Part shown: piece after piece, positions 31,902-38,243 of the stretch
Layout of the letters: each line of letters opens with the position of its first letter
How positions within the stretch are numbered: position 1 is the first letter of the stretch
NCBI GenBank assembly: GCA_041672385.1
Contig: JBAYZQ010000004.1
Coordinates: 1 to 38,243 of the forward strand
Source of the DNA: JBAYZQ01 sp041672385
GTDB taxonomy: Bacteria; Spirochaetota; Spirochaetia; Sphaerochaetales; Sphaerochaetaceae
DNA length: 38,243 bases
Reading direction: 5' to 3'
Notes under the pieces: model-generated
Seen by the model: only the letters and a program-made list of their open reading frames with translations
Database searches by the model: none
What the model was told of the DNA's origin: nothing
Program-made: the position numbers and the translations under genes

Positions 31902-31908
31902 CTTCCTT

Positions 31909-32796
31909 ATGAAAAGAAATAGACAGATAATTTTGTTTTTCATTTTGATAGCCGGGCTTTGCGTTGGGTTATACGGGATTTCAGAGAATGCATTAATTGC
32001 AGTTTCGATTATAGTTTTCTGTTCAGCTTGTTTGACTTTTATATTCAACGTTTTTACAAAGGAATATTCTTGGACTGATAGACTTTGGAGTACTTTGCCA
32101 ATTTTTATGGCATGGATTTATTATTTTAAGACTCCAAACGCAGTTCTTCTCATTACAGCTGGTTTGGCTACGATTTGGGGTATTCGTCTTACCTTTAACT
32201 TCTCAAGAAAAGGTGGATATAATGAGAAAGAGGATTATAGATGGGCTTATTTGAGGAAAAAATTGGGTTCAGGATTTGTTTGGCAAATATTTAGCTTGTT
32301 CTTTATTGCTTTTTACCAACAGGCTCTTTTTGTTGGTTTTACTTCTCCTCTCTTTTTAATCTCGAAAAGTGAAGTTAAATCAAATACTTTTACTTACATT
32401 TTTGCTTTATTAGCAATCATGTTTTTGGTTCTGGAAACGGTCGCGGATCAACAGCAATGGGTTTTTCAAGAGTCAAAATATGGAAGGACTTTAAAAAAGG
32501 AAAAGTTTGCTAAAGACTATACCTTGGGTTTTAGAATTTCTGGGCTTTTTTCTATTAGTCGCCATCCTAACTATCTTGGGGAATTAGGGTTTTGGTGGTC
32601 TATTTATCTATTATGTAGCTCAACTGTTGGAGATTTAATTAACTTAACTATTATTGGACCTGTTCTTTTGACCTTACTTTTTGTTGGATCTGTTTCCTTT
32701 ACTGAGGGGATTAGCCGTGAAAAATACAAAGATTACAACTGGTACAGGAAAAAAGTCTCACCTGTCTTTCCTTTGGTTTGGAAAAGACTAAAATAA
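31909..32796 (+). CDS. DUF1295 (steroid 5-alpha-reductase-like) integral membrane protein
   Basis: A 295-residue protein with about seven hydrophobic segments. The C-terminal motif SRHPNYLGE (residues 217-225) and the nearby FWWSIYL are typical of the DUF1295/isoprenylcysteine-methyltransferase-like fold, which binds NADPH or SAM at this site and acts on lipid or isoprenoid substrates in the membrane. The start at ATG 31909 has no ribosome-binding site but a -10 box 7 nt upstream. It converges on the CrtI-like oxidase gene with a 5-nt gap. The conserved neighbours (oxidase, SDR, NTF2-like) suggest a shared lipid or terpenoid pathway. Confidence 0.85.
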   Translation: MKRNRQIILFFILIAGLCVGLYGISENALIAVSIIVFCSACLTFIFNVFTKEYSWTDRLWSTLPIFMAWIYYFKTPNAVLLITAGLATIWGIRLTFNFSRKGGYNEKEDYRWAYLRKKLGSGFVWQIFSLFFIAFYQQALFVGFTSPLFLISKSEVKSNTFTYIFALLAIMFLVLETVADQQQWVFQESKYGRTLKKEKFAKDYTLGFRISGLFSISRHPNYLGELGFWWSIYLLCSSTVGDLINLTIIGPVLLTLLFVGSVSFTEGISREKYKDYNWYRKKVSPVFPLVWKRLK

Positions 32797-32801
32797 GGAA
32801 A

Positions 32802-34412
32802 TTATTTTTCAATTAAAATTTTGTTGATAGCATCCCAAGCATACCATCCAGTTAAAATTGCAGTTGGTATACCAGCGGGACTATAAGCCCATTGACCTGC
32901 TTGATATATATCAGGGATTGTTGTTTTAACAGATTTTGCAATTTTCTTCAAATCACTTATTGCAGGAGAAGGTCTTTGATAAGTCCATCCGGTTATTCCT
33001 CCTTCTGCAGTTCTAACCTTATTTTGATAGCTTAAAGGAGAAAAAGAAAATTGGAAAATAATATTATCTTTCAATTCTGGATATATTGAATTATTTAAAG
33101 TTTCAATCATTATTTTTTCTAATTCTTTTTTGAATTCATCATACCATCCAGCATCTTTTATTTTTTTTACTAAATCATATTCAAAAAAAAGATTTACAAT
33201 TAGTCCAGATTTTCCCTGTGGAGCTAAACTTGGATCTCTTAAGGCCGGTATTGAAATTTCAAAAGTATTTAATTTACAGTATTTATCTATCCACTCTAGT
33301 ATTTCCTTTTTTTGAAGCTTTTCAAAATCTTTTAAAATATGAGTGAGTTCTTTTTTGTTGATTTCTCCTAACCCTGTATTTTGAGGTGTAAAGAAAAAAT
33401 GGCCGTTAGAGATAGAAGAAAAATATTCTAAAGATTTATTAACTCCTAAGTAAAGGGAGAAAACAGAATCTCCTCCACGGCTTGCCATAACTTTATCTTT
33501 TTGTTTTTGAGTCTTTTGTTTTATTTCTTGACTAAGTTGGGATATATCTAAAATTGAATAATATTCCTTTAAATCAGCTCCCCAAAGAAGCTTTGAATAT
33601 TTATATTCTTTCCCTTGGTTATCAAAAACAACTTTTCTTTTAGGATCAATTTTTTGAATTATGGTGTTATTTTGGATTTTACCTTCATTTTCCACTATTC
33701 TATTTGCTAATTTTTGAGTTAAAGTTCCTGTTCCACCTTTTGGGTAAAAATATTCCTGATAGACATAAAAATAACCCAAAGCAAAGAACGTAGGAGTTTC
33801 TTTGAAAAAGTGTTGACTAATTATGTTGATTAGAGATTGGTTTGAAGTATATTTTTCTAGAAATTCATTAATAGGTTCGTTCATTCTGTTCATGTGCATT
33901 ACTGCAAATATGAATTTACCAATCCATGGAAGAATTTCATGAATTAAATATTCTTTATCGTGTGTAAAATCTTTTTTGAAGATTGGATTGTCAAAGCCAT
34001 AAATAACTTCCATACTTTTTGATATTTTATAAATAACTTTGAAAATTCTATCAATATCTTTTTTATTTTCTGGATAATTTTTAATTAATAGGCCTTTATA
34101 TTTGGTTAAATCTTCCATTTTTGTTATTGAGAGAATTTCAGAACCTATACCTAATGATACTGGACTTTTTAAAAGTTCCATTTCGATTCCCAAATCTCTT
34201 AGCATGGGTTTTATAACACCAGAATTTTCTATTGATCTTGCTCCTACATCGAATACAAAACCTTCATGTGAAAAGGAAGTTATTAAACCTCCACAGTTTT
34301 CATTTTTTTCTAGCAAAAGGACTGAATAACCTTCTCTGGAAAGATAAGCAGCTGCTGTAAGCCCTGCAAGTCCTGCTCCTACAATAACAATTTGTTTATC
34401 TTTCTTTGTCAT
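32802..34412 (-). CDS. CrtI/phytoene-desaturase-like FAD oxidoreductase
   Basis: A 536-residue flavoprotein. The N-terminal dinucleotide-binding motif is IVIVGAGLAGLTAAAYLSRE, followed by EKNENCGGLITS and DVGARSIEN; the C-terminal FAD contact is in YQAGQWAYSPAGIPTAILTG. The overall plan is that of CrtI/CrtISO/retinol saturase enzymes that desaturate or isomerise long isoprenoid or fatty chains. No carotenoid genes (crtB, crtE) are present in the window. Its ATG overlaps the SDR stop codon by 4 nt (34409-34412), so the two are translated together. Confidence 0.87.
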   Translation of the reverse strand: MTKKDKQIVIVGAGLAGLTAAAYLSREGYSVLLLEKNENCGGLITSFSHEGFVFDVGARSIENSGVIKPMLRDLGIEMELLKSPVSLGIGSEILSITKMEDLTKYKGLLIKNYPENKKDIDRIFKVIYKISKSMEVIYGFDNPIFKKDFTHDKEYLIHEILPWIGKFIFAVMHMNRMNEPINEFLEKYTSNQSLINIISQHFFKETPTFFALGYFYVYQEYFYPKGGTGTLTQKLANRIVENEGKIQNNTIIQKIDPKRKVVFDNQGKEYKYSKLLWGADLKEYYSILDISQLSQEIKQKTQKQKDKVMASRGGDSVFSLYLGVNKSLEYFSSISNGHFFFTPQNTGLGEINKKELTHILKDFEKLQKKEILEWIDKYCKLNTFEISIPALRDPSLAPQGKSGLIVNLFFEYDLVKKIKDAGWYDEFKKELEKIMIETLNNSIYPELKDNIIFQFSFSPLSYQNKVRTAEGGITGWTYQRPSPAISDLKKIAKSVKTTIPDIYQAGQWAYSPAGIPTAILTGWYAWDAINKILIEK

Positions 34413-35347
34413 TGTAAATTTCCCATTAATTTAGATTTTTCCCAAAGCTTCCAAGCCATGTCATTATCAAGAACATGAGGGGCAGGAATTTCCTTGGTTG
34501 TAAGATTAAAAAAGCATCCATTGCTTTTTTCAATTTTTTTAGATACTCCTAGGTAATACAATGCTTCAGCTGATATTTCAGGTGACCTTGATGACGGATT
34601 TACAAAAAGATGTTTAGAGAGGCGGTAAAATTTTCCATTGTTTTCCCCCATGTTAGTTTTGACATTGCCTGGATGCATAGCATTAATTGTAACACCAGTT
34701 CCTTCGAAATATTTGACAAACGGTATCATTGAAAGTAATTGAGCTGTTTTAGCAGATCCATATCCTTTTAGGCCTGAATAGTGGTGTTTTTTCCAATCCA
34801 AGTCATCAAGTCTTAATCCTCCAATAGCAAATCTATGGCCTTCGGAATTAACAAAAAGGATTCGAGCTGTTTTTTGAGAAGCTAATTTTTCTTTTAACAT
34901 ATAGTTTAGAATAAAAGAGCTCAAATAGTTTACTTGAAAGACTTTTTCTAGACCATCTTTTGTAAAGGTTCTTGTTGTTTGAAATACTCCAGCATTATGA
35001 ATAATAACATCAATATCTTTTTCCAATGTAGAGAGCTTTTTCCCGGTATTTATGACTTCAGATATGTTTGTATAATCTGTAATGATATAATTGCAAGAAA
35101 TATTAAACTCTTTTGAAAAGGTTTCACATTGTTCTTTTGATTTTTCTTCATTTCTATTAATAATGATTAAATTAGCTCTGTGGGAAGCAAATAATTTTGC
35201 AGTAGAATAACCTATTCCAGAGGTGGTTCCAGATATCACGACTAATTTTCCAGAAAAAGATTCATCACAAATTTCTGCTTCTCTTTTGTCGTTCTTTATC
35301 ATTTCTCCAATGTTTGACCATTTATATTCTTTAAGGTATTTATTCAT
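34409..35347 (-). CDS. short-chain dehydrogenase/reductase (retinol-dehydrogenase-like)
   Basis: A 312-residue SDR if started at ATG 35347; an in-frame TTG at 35359 would add four residues and overlap the NTF2-like gene by 8 nt. Motifs: the cofactor loop SGTTSGIGYS, NAG in IHNAGVFQTTR, the catalytic Tyr/Lys in YGSAKTAQL with an upstream serine in FVNSEGH, and HPGNVKTNMG after it. The length and the HPG-V-T motif match retinol-dehydrogenase-like SDRs acting on lipophilic alcohols. Middle gene of NTF2-like/SDR/oxidase, with end overlap into the oxidase gene. Confidence 0.88.
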   Translation of the reverse strand: MNKYLKEYKWSNIGEMIKNDKREAEICDESFSGKLVVISGTTSGIGYSTAKLFASHRANLIIINRNEEKSKEQCETFSKEFNISCNYIITDYTNISEVINTGKKLSTLEKDIDVIIHNAGVFQTTRTFTKDGLEKVFQVNYLSSFILNYMLKEKLASQKTARILFVNSEGHRFAIGGLRLDDLDWKKHHYSGLKGYGSAKTAQLLSMIPFVKYFEGTGVTINAMHPGNVKTNMGENNGKFYRLSKHLFVNPSSRSPEISAEALYYLGVSKKIEKSNGCFFNLTTKEIPAPHVLDNDMAWKLWEKSKLMGNLQ

Positions 35348-35351
35348 TTTT

Positions 35352-35792
35352 TTATCCAAACTTCTTTTTTACAAATTTTCTGTATGCTTTTCCAAATCTT
35401 GGAATATTATCAAAAATATCTCCCCATAAATCATAATAATCTCTTTGTTCAATTATCATTCTATTTTCATTTAGGGTAACTCGACTTAATCCAAATATGG
35501 AAGAATTTGGATATTTCTTGAAACTTAAAGTCATTTCCCACTCAAGTAGGATTATATTCCCTTCTTCACAAGCATGATTAATTTTCATTTTTAAATCTTT
35601 TGAACGTTGAGTAAGACGTTCTGTCATAGCTTGAAATTCTTTTTTTCCATGAATTTCTTGCACAGTGTCTTTAAATAAAATATTTTCATCGTAGTAGGGT
35701 AAAATATGAGACCAGTCGGGACGACCTTCATTGTTATAAATGTCAGTCCAAAGACTAATGAGATGGGTTTTGTCAATTATTTTATATTCTAT
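35352..35792 (-). CDS. NTF2/SnoaL-like protein with a non-canonical start
   Basis: About 146 residues. The conserved core runs from YYDENILFKDTVQEIHG to the closing QRDYYDLWGDIFDNIP and basic tail, matching the NTF2-like protein often found beside SDR and FAD-oxidase lipid genes (its RDYFDL motif is recognisable). A GTG at 35663 would cut off the first strand-helix region, including ISLWTDIYNNEG and WSHILPYYDEN, which clearly belong to the fold. Upstream of that the frame has no ATG, GTG or TTG before the stop at 35805-35807. AGGAG (35802-35806) lies 6 nt before ATC 35795 and 9 nt before ATA 35792, so initiation at an ATC or ATA is the best reading. Confidence 0.65.
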   Translation of the reverse strand: MEYKIIDKTHLISLWTDIYNNEGRPDWSHILPYYDENILFKDTVQEIHGKKEFQAMTERLTQRSKDLKMKINHACEEGNIILLEWEMTLSFKKYPNSSIFGLSRVTLNENRMIIEQRDYYDLWGDIFDNIPRFGKAYRKFVKKKFG

Positions 35793-35801
35793 GATTGGAT
35801 T

Positions 35802-35806
35802 CTCCT
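35802..35806 (-). promoter_or_regulatory. ribosome-binding site pointing to a non-ATG start
   Basis: AGGAG on the minus strand with ATC at 6 nt and ATA at 9 nt downstream; the nearest canonical in-frame start is 138 nt away. It marks where translation of the NTF2-like protein should begin. Confidence 0.55.
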
Positions 35807-35826
35807 AATATTCCGATATGTTTTAA

Positions 35827-35855
35827 AGTCTAAATGCTGAATATTAAAATGTCAA
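35827..35855 (-). promoter_or_regulatory. promoter of the NTF2-like/SDR/oxidase operon
   Basis: On the minus strand: perfect TTGACA (35850-35855), a 17-bp spacer, TAGACT (35827-35832). The start is expected near 35820, giving a leader of about 25 nt with AGGAG. It begins directly after the SRP RNA terminator. Confidence 0.65.
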
Positions 35856-35870
35856 TCTAAAATTTTGGTT

Positions 35871-35878
35871 AAAAAAAA
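35871..35878 (-). terminator. T-tract ending the tRNA/SRP RNA transcript
   Basis: Eight T on the minus strand follow the last base of the SRP RNA. The closing stem of that RNA (GGAGGC with GCCTCC) directly precedes it, so the mature RNA's own end helix seems to serve as part of an intrinsic terminator. Confidence 0.6.
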
Positions 35879-35978
35879 GGAGGCAAATCCCCTGTGTCAC
35901 ACAAGTATTTCACTTGCCGCTGCTACCTTCCGGTCCTGACGGAGTTGGGTGAAAACCAGTTGCACAGAATCTGCCTCC
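35879..35978 (-). ncRNA. ffs: signal recognition particle RNA, small bacterial type (4.5S)
   Basis: A 100-nt RNA whose ends pair (GGAGGCAGATTC with the 3' GGATTTGCCTCC). The diagnostic domain IV lies in the middle: GTCAGGACCGGAAGGTAGCA, with the GGAA tetraloop and the asymmetric/symmetric loops that bind Ffh. It has no Alu domain, so it is the short form. It is the last member of the tRNA-Arg/tRNA-Ser/tRNA-Ser array, 6 nt after tRNA-Ser(GGA), with a T-tract at its 3' end. Confidence 0.95.
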
Positions 35979-35984
35979 AGTAAA

Positions 35985-36070
35985 CGGAGAGAGAGGGATT
36001 TGAACCCTCGGAGCCTTTTGAGCTCATACGACTTCCAATCGTACACCTTCGACCTCTCGGACATCTCTCC
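35985..36070 (-). tRNA. tRNA-Ser (anticodon GGA)
   Basis: 86 nt with the long variable arm of class II tRNAs. The acceptor GGAGAGA pairs with TCTCTCC, discriminator G; anticodon loop TTGGAAG gives GGA, reading TCC/TCT. The T-arm is GAGGG-TTCAAAT-CCCTC. No CCA is encoded. Acceptor and T-arm stems are the same as in the adjacent tRNA-Ser(CGA), pointing to tandem duplication. Confidence 0.95.
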
Positions 36071-36108
36071 TAATTTTAAGAATATAAAAATCAAAATGCT
36101 AAAATAGT

Positions 36109-36197
36109 CGGAGAGAGAGGGATTCGAACCCTCGGTAGTACAAATGCACTACAACGGATTTCGAGTCCGCCTCCTTCGACCACTCGGACATCTCTCC
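36109..36197 (-). tRNA. tRNA-Ser (anticodon CGA)
   Basis: 89 nt, class II. The acceptor GGAGAGA/TCTCTCC with discriminator G; anticodon loop CTCGAAA gives CGA, reading TCG. A long variable arm (about 18 nt) and T-arm GAGGG-TTCGAAT-CCCTC are present. No CCA is encoded. 38 nt separate it from tRNA-Ser(GGA). Confidence 0.95.
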
Positions 36198-36205
36198 AAA
36201 ATAAA

Positions 36206-36279
36206 TGAGACCAGGAGGATTTGAACCTCTGACCCTCAGATCCGCAATCTGATGCTCTATCCAGCTGAGCTATGATCTC
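36206..36279 (-). tRNA. tRNA-Arg (anticodon GCG)
   Basis: 74 nt. The acceptor GAGATCA pairs with TGGTCTC, discriminator A; D-arm GCTC-AGCTGGATA-GAGC has A20, the arginine identity base; the anticodon stem TCAGA/TCTGA closes loop TTGCGGA, giving GCG. Position 34 is G and not the A (inosine) of the usual bacterial ACG isoacceptor. The T-stem has one A-C mismatch at its base. No CCA is encoded. First gene of the array. Confidence 0.9.
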
Positions 36280-36289
36280 TAGCAAAGAC

Positions 36290-36318
36290 ATTCTATTTAT
36301 TGTGAGCCATTCTGTCTA
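36290..36318 (-). promoter_or_regulatory. promoter of the tRNA/SRP RNA array
   Basis: On the minus strand: TAGACA (36313-36318), a 17-bp spacer, TAGAAT (36290-36295), both 5 of 6 to consensus. The -10 ends 10 nt before the tRNA-Arg 5' end. An upstream T-rich tract may act as an UP element. Confidence 0.65.
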
Positions 36319-36382
36319 GCCCTAAAACAAACACTTTTTTTAAGAAATCACATTTTTAAGCTTTTCTACCAATAAAATAAGG

Positions 36383-37327
36383 TTAATTAGTAGTCTTTCG
36401 AAAATTTGTTTCAAAAAGTTTTTGATACCCTAACCATTGGCCTTTATAAGTTTCACCTTTCAATATTTCTTTAACTGCGTTCATTTTTGCGTCCATGTTA
36501 TCAGCAAAATTTAATGCAATTGCTTCTGCTATTTCTGGTTTCTTTGGTGACCCATGTTCGAGCTCTCCATGATGAGATAAAATACAATGTTTAAGTTGTA
36601 ATTCTAAATCTTTTGGAAAATTATCAATTTTACTGATTTCTTTCTCAATCATTTCTGTTCCAATTACAATATGTCCTAAAAGGTTTCCTTCTTCTGTATA
36701 ATCGTTTTCTGGTAAAGGCGATAATTCCTTTGTTTTTCCAATATCATGAAGAATTGCTGAAGTGATTAATAAATCTCTATTTAAAAAGGGATAATTTTTG
36801 GCAAAATTATCTGCAAGTTTAGTTACTCCCAAGGTATGCTCAAGAAGTCCTCCAATAAAACTATGGTGAATCGTTTTTGCTGCAGAGTGGTGCTTGAAAG
36901 TTTTTATAAATTCTTCATTCTCAAAAAAAAGTGATTTGAGAACCTTTGAAAGGTATGGATTTTTAATAGATTCAATAAAAGAAGAAAGCTGAGAGAACAT
37001 ATCTTCTAGGGAGAACTCAGAAGAAGGCAAGAAATCTGAAGGATCAAAAGACCCTTCTGGAGCTTTTTGTGCTCTTTGAAGATTGAATTGTAAGGCTTCT
37101 TGAAAAATATTTACATCTCCAGTTACGTAAACATAATCAAGAGCTTTAAATTCTTTAAAATTGGGATTTGTCGGATTAAAGATTTTTGCCTCAATTAAAC
37201 CTGTTTTATCTTGTAATGTTAATATTTCAAAACTTTTACCTGCCTTTGTTGTAACAGCAAGTCTTTTTTTGCAGAGATAGATTCCTTTAACCCTATCACC
37301 TTCTTTAAAGGTATTAATAAATTTCAT
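36383..37327 (-). CDS. yhaM: YhaM-type 3'-5' exoribonuclease (OB fold plus HD domain)
   Basis: A 314-residue protein with an N-terminal OB fold (about 1-90, with GLIEAKIFNPT) and a C-terminal HD domain: His154/155 in KTIHHSFIGGLLEHT, the metal pair His194-Asp195 in ILHDIGK, and HCILSHHGE then ALNFADNMDAK. The order OB-HD and the length match YhaM/CBF1, which degrades RNA (and ssDNA) from the 3' end. Start at ATG 37327 with AAAGGA upstream, 13 nt after the metallophosphoesterase gene, so the two are probably one transcript. Confidence 0.88.
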   Translation of the reverse strand: MKFINTFKEGDRVKGIYLCKKRLAVTTKAGKSFEILTLQDKTGLIEAKIFNPTNPNFKEFKALDYVYVTGDVNIFQEALQFNLQRAQKAPEGSFDPSDFLPSSEFSLEDMFSQLSSFIESIKNPYLSKVLKSLFFENEEFIKTFKHHSAAKTIHHSFIGGLLEHTLGVTKLADNFAKNYPFLNRDLLITSAILHDIGKTKELSPLPENDYTEEGNLLGHIVIGTEMIEKEISKIDNFPKDLELQLKHCILSHHGELEHGSPKKPEIAEAIALNFADNMDAKMNAVKEILKGETYKGQWLGYQKLFETNFRKTTN

Positions 37328-37340
37328 TTTAGTCCTTTGT

Positions 37341-38243
37341 TTAATTATTATTTATCGTTGCTTTATAAAGGTCTTTTCCATTTTGGTCTTTATAAGTCAA
37401 TTCTAAATAATTTTCATAGGCTTGAATATCAAGCCATCCATAGGTTTGATTGTCCATCCAAATAGATTGAGGGGAGGTGTAATTTGATGTACTGTCAAGA
37501 ATTCCTCCCATCGTTCCAATAATACTATAATGAGTATTTTCATGTTTCAAAAGTTCCATTAGATGGTTGTGACCACTAATCATCAGTTCAACGTTATATT
37601 CTTCAATTAAAGAATCCACATTTTCAATTATATCTTGATTATCAAACCAATTTTTTCCAGTATCTTGATCAAAATATCCCGAGCTATAGCCAAAACAGTG
37701 AGATAAAACGATTGTCATATCAGCTTGTGGAATTTCTTCAAGTTGTTCAATAAGCCATTGTTTTTGAGTTTTATCAAATTCATCAGCATCCCAAAGAAGA
37801 TTTAGAGTTATTATGTGAAGATTTCCAATGTCAATTCTGTTATAAAAGTTTTCTTTCTCTTTTTGAAAATATTTTTTGAATACACCTGTTCCATTGATTA
37901 ATGCATCATGATTTCCTAAAACAACATGCAAAGGCATTCCATTTAAGTTGTCCTGAAATTCTTTTGCTGCAATTGTGTAATAAGATTCGGTTGACCCCAT
38001 TTCAGAAATATCACCCAAACATAAGAAAGCATCATAATTTGATGAGCCGATAGTTTCTAATATTTGTTGTCTTGCTTCTTTGTTGCTTCTTTCACTACCC
38101 CAGTGAGGATCTGAAGCTACGGCAAAAGAAAGTGGTTCTTTTTCACTTGATAAAGAATTATTATCCAGTTCATTTATTGCATAACTTTCTTTGGGTTCAG
38201 TAAAAGTTGGAATTTCTAAGTAAACAAAACCTACCAACATAAC
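37341..38243 (-). CDS. calcineurin-like metallophosphoesterase, 5' end outside window
   Basis: At least 300 residues. An ATG lies at 38238-38240, but the frame is still open at the edge and the visible N-terminus (MLVGFVYLEIPTF) reads as the end of a signal peptide or membrane anchor, so the gene probably begins beyond the window. Metal-binding motifs in order: DPHWG, LGDISEMG, GNHD, LSHCFGYSS and SGHNHLMELL, the full calcineurin-like set. It is probably an exported or membrane-anchored phosphoesterase; the substrate is unknown. It is the upstream partner of yhaM. Confidence 0.88.
   Translation of the reverse strand, partial: VMLVGFVYLEIPTFTEPKESYAINELDNNSLSSEKEPLSFAVASDPHWGSERSNKEARQQILETIGSSNYDAFLCLGDISEMGSTESYYTIAAKEFQDNLNGMPLHVVLGNHDALINGTGVFKKYFQKEKENFYNRIDIGNLHIITLNLLWDADEFDKTQKQWLIEQLEEIPQADMTIVLSHCFGYSSGYFDQDTGKNWFDNQDIIENVDSLIEEYNVELMISGHNHLMELLKHENTHYSIIGTMGGILDSTSNYTSPQSIWMDNQTYGWLDIQAYENYLELTYKDQNGKDLYKATINNN

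Noticed and set aside
35897..36291. Two short open frames on the minus strand across the stable RNA array
   Set aside because: They run through the tRNA-Ser, tRNA-Arg and SRP RNA genes, whose structures fully explain the sequence.
1..38243. CRISPR array, insertion sequence, integrase, phage or toxin-antitoxin genes
   Set aside because: No direct repeats with spacers, no transposase or integrase motifs and no att-like duplications at the tRNA genes were seen.

Overview
The window is an AT-rich bacterial chromosome segment of about 38 kb, densely packed with short intergenic gaps and many stop/start overlaps. It most resembles a fermentative spirochaete (Treponema/Spirochaeta type). The reasons are secreted binding proteins ending their signal peptides in VFA/FA, two tripartite tricarboxylate-type (TTT) transporters, a long YgiQ radical-SAM protein, a short bacterial SRP RNA and tRNA genes without encoded CCA. 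That placement is an inference from gene style, not proven. No insertion sequence, phage, integrase or CRISPR array was seen.

Layout. 1-1556: a three-gene run (DUF89, flavin-reductase-like, YkgJ-like CxxC protein). 1638-3911: a large flavin/FAD/Fe-S ene-reductase with its own promoter. 3908-7908 (minus): TTT transporter 1 (binding protein, TctB, TctA) plus a metallo-beta-lactamase-fold hydrolase. 8016-9866 (minus): ygiQ. 10076-14301 (plus): TTT transporter 2 plus a Gfo/Idh/MocA dehydrogenase, facing a TIM-barrel isomerase and an AraC regulator on minus. 16105-19481 (plus): a tightly coupled unit of a carrier-protein-like protein without the carrier serine, a SufS-type desulfurase, a SufE partner and a fucose-isomerase-like protein. 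19543-22942 (plus): lipid kinase, (alpha/alpha)6-type glycosidase and DjlA-like cochaperone. 22954-25460 (minus): dnaX-ybaB-recR. 25517-28808: a secreted protein of unknown function, a ROK regulator and a second TIM-barrel isomerase. 28857-29100: an intergenic region with a large palindrome and a candidate sigma-54-driven small RNA. 29099-31810 (minus): PTS enzyme I and a membrane protein. 31909-35792: a lipid-modification-like cluster (DUF1295, CrtI-like oxidase, SDR, NTF2-like). 35879-36279 (minus): tRNA-Arg(GCG), tRNA-Ser(CGA), tRNA-Ser(GGA) and SRP RNA as one array. 36383-38243 (minus): YhaM-type exonuclease and a metallophosphoesterase cut by the window edge.

How the parts work together. 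The two TTT systems sit beside sugar-type dehydrogenase and isomerase genes with AraC regulation, which suggests uptake and breakdown of sugar-derived acids or polyols rather than citrate. The ROK regulator, the palindrome and the second isomerase look like a small self-contained regulon. dnaX-ybaB-recR, ygiQ, the stable RNA array and yhaM are housekeeping.

The points most worth a second look are: (1) a near-consensus -24/-12 promoter followed about 60 nt later by a strong intrinsic terminator, giving a two-hairpin RNA whose first loop carries an anti-Shine-Dalgarno-like CCTCC; (2) five genes whose -10 box lies 6-7 nt before the ATG with no ribosome-binding site, implying leaderless mRNAs; (3) the carrier-like/SufS/SufE/FucI-like unit; (4) a promoter followed at once by a terminator-like hairpin upstream of the glycosidase gene; (5) an NTF2-like gene with a good ribosome-binding site but only ATC/ATA/ATT as start; (6) a tRNA-Arg with a GCG anticodon.
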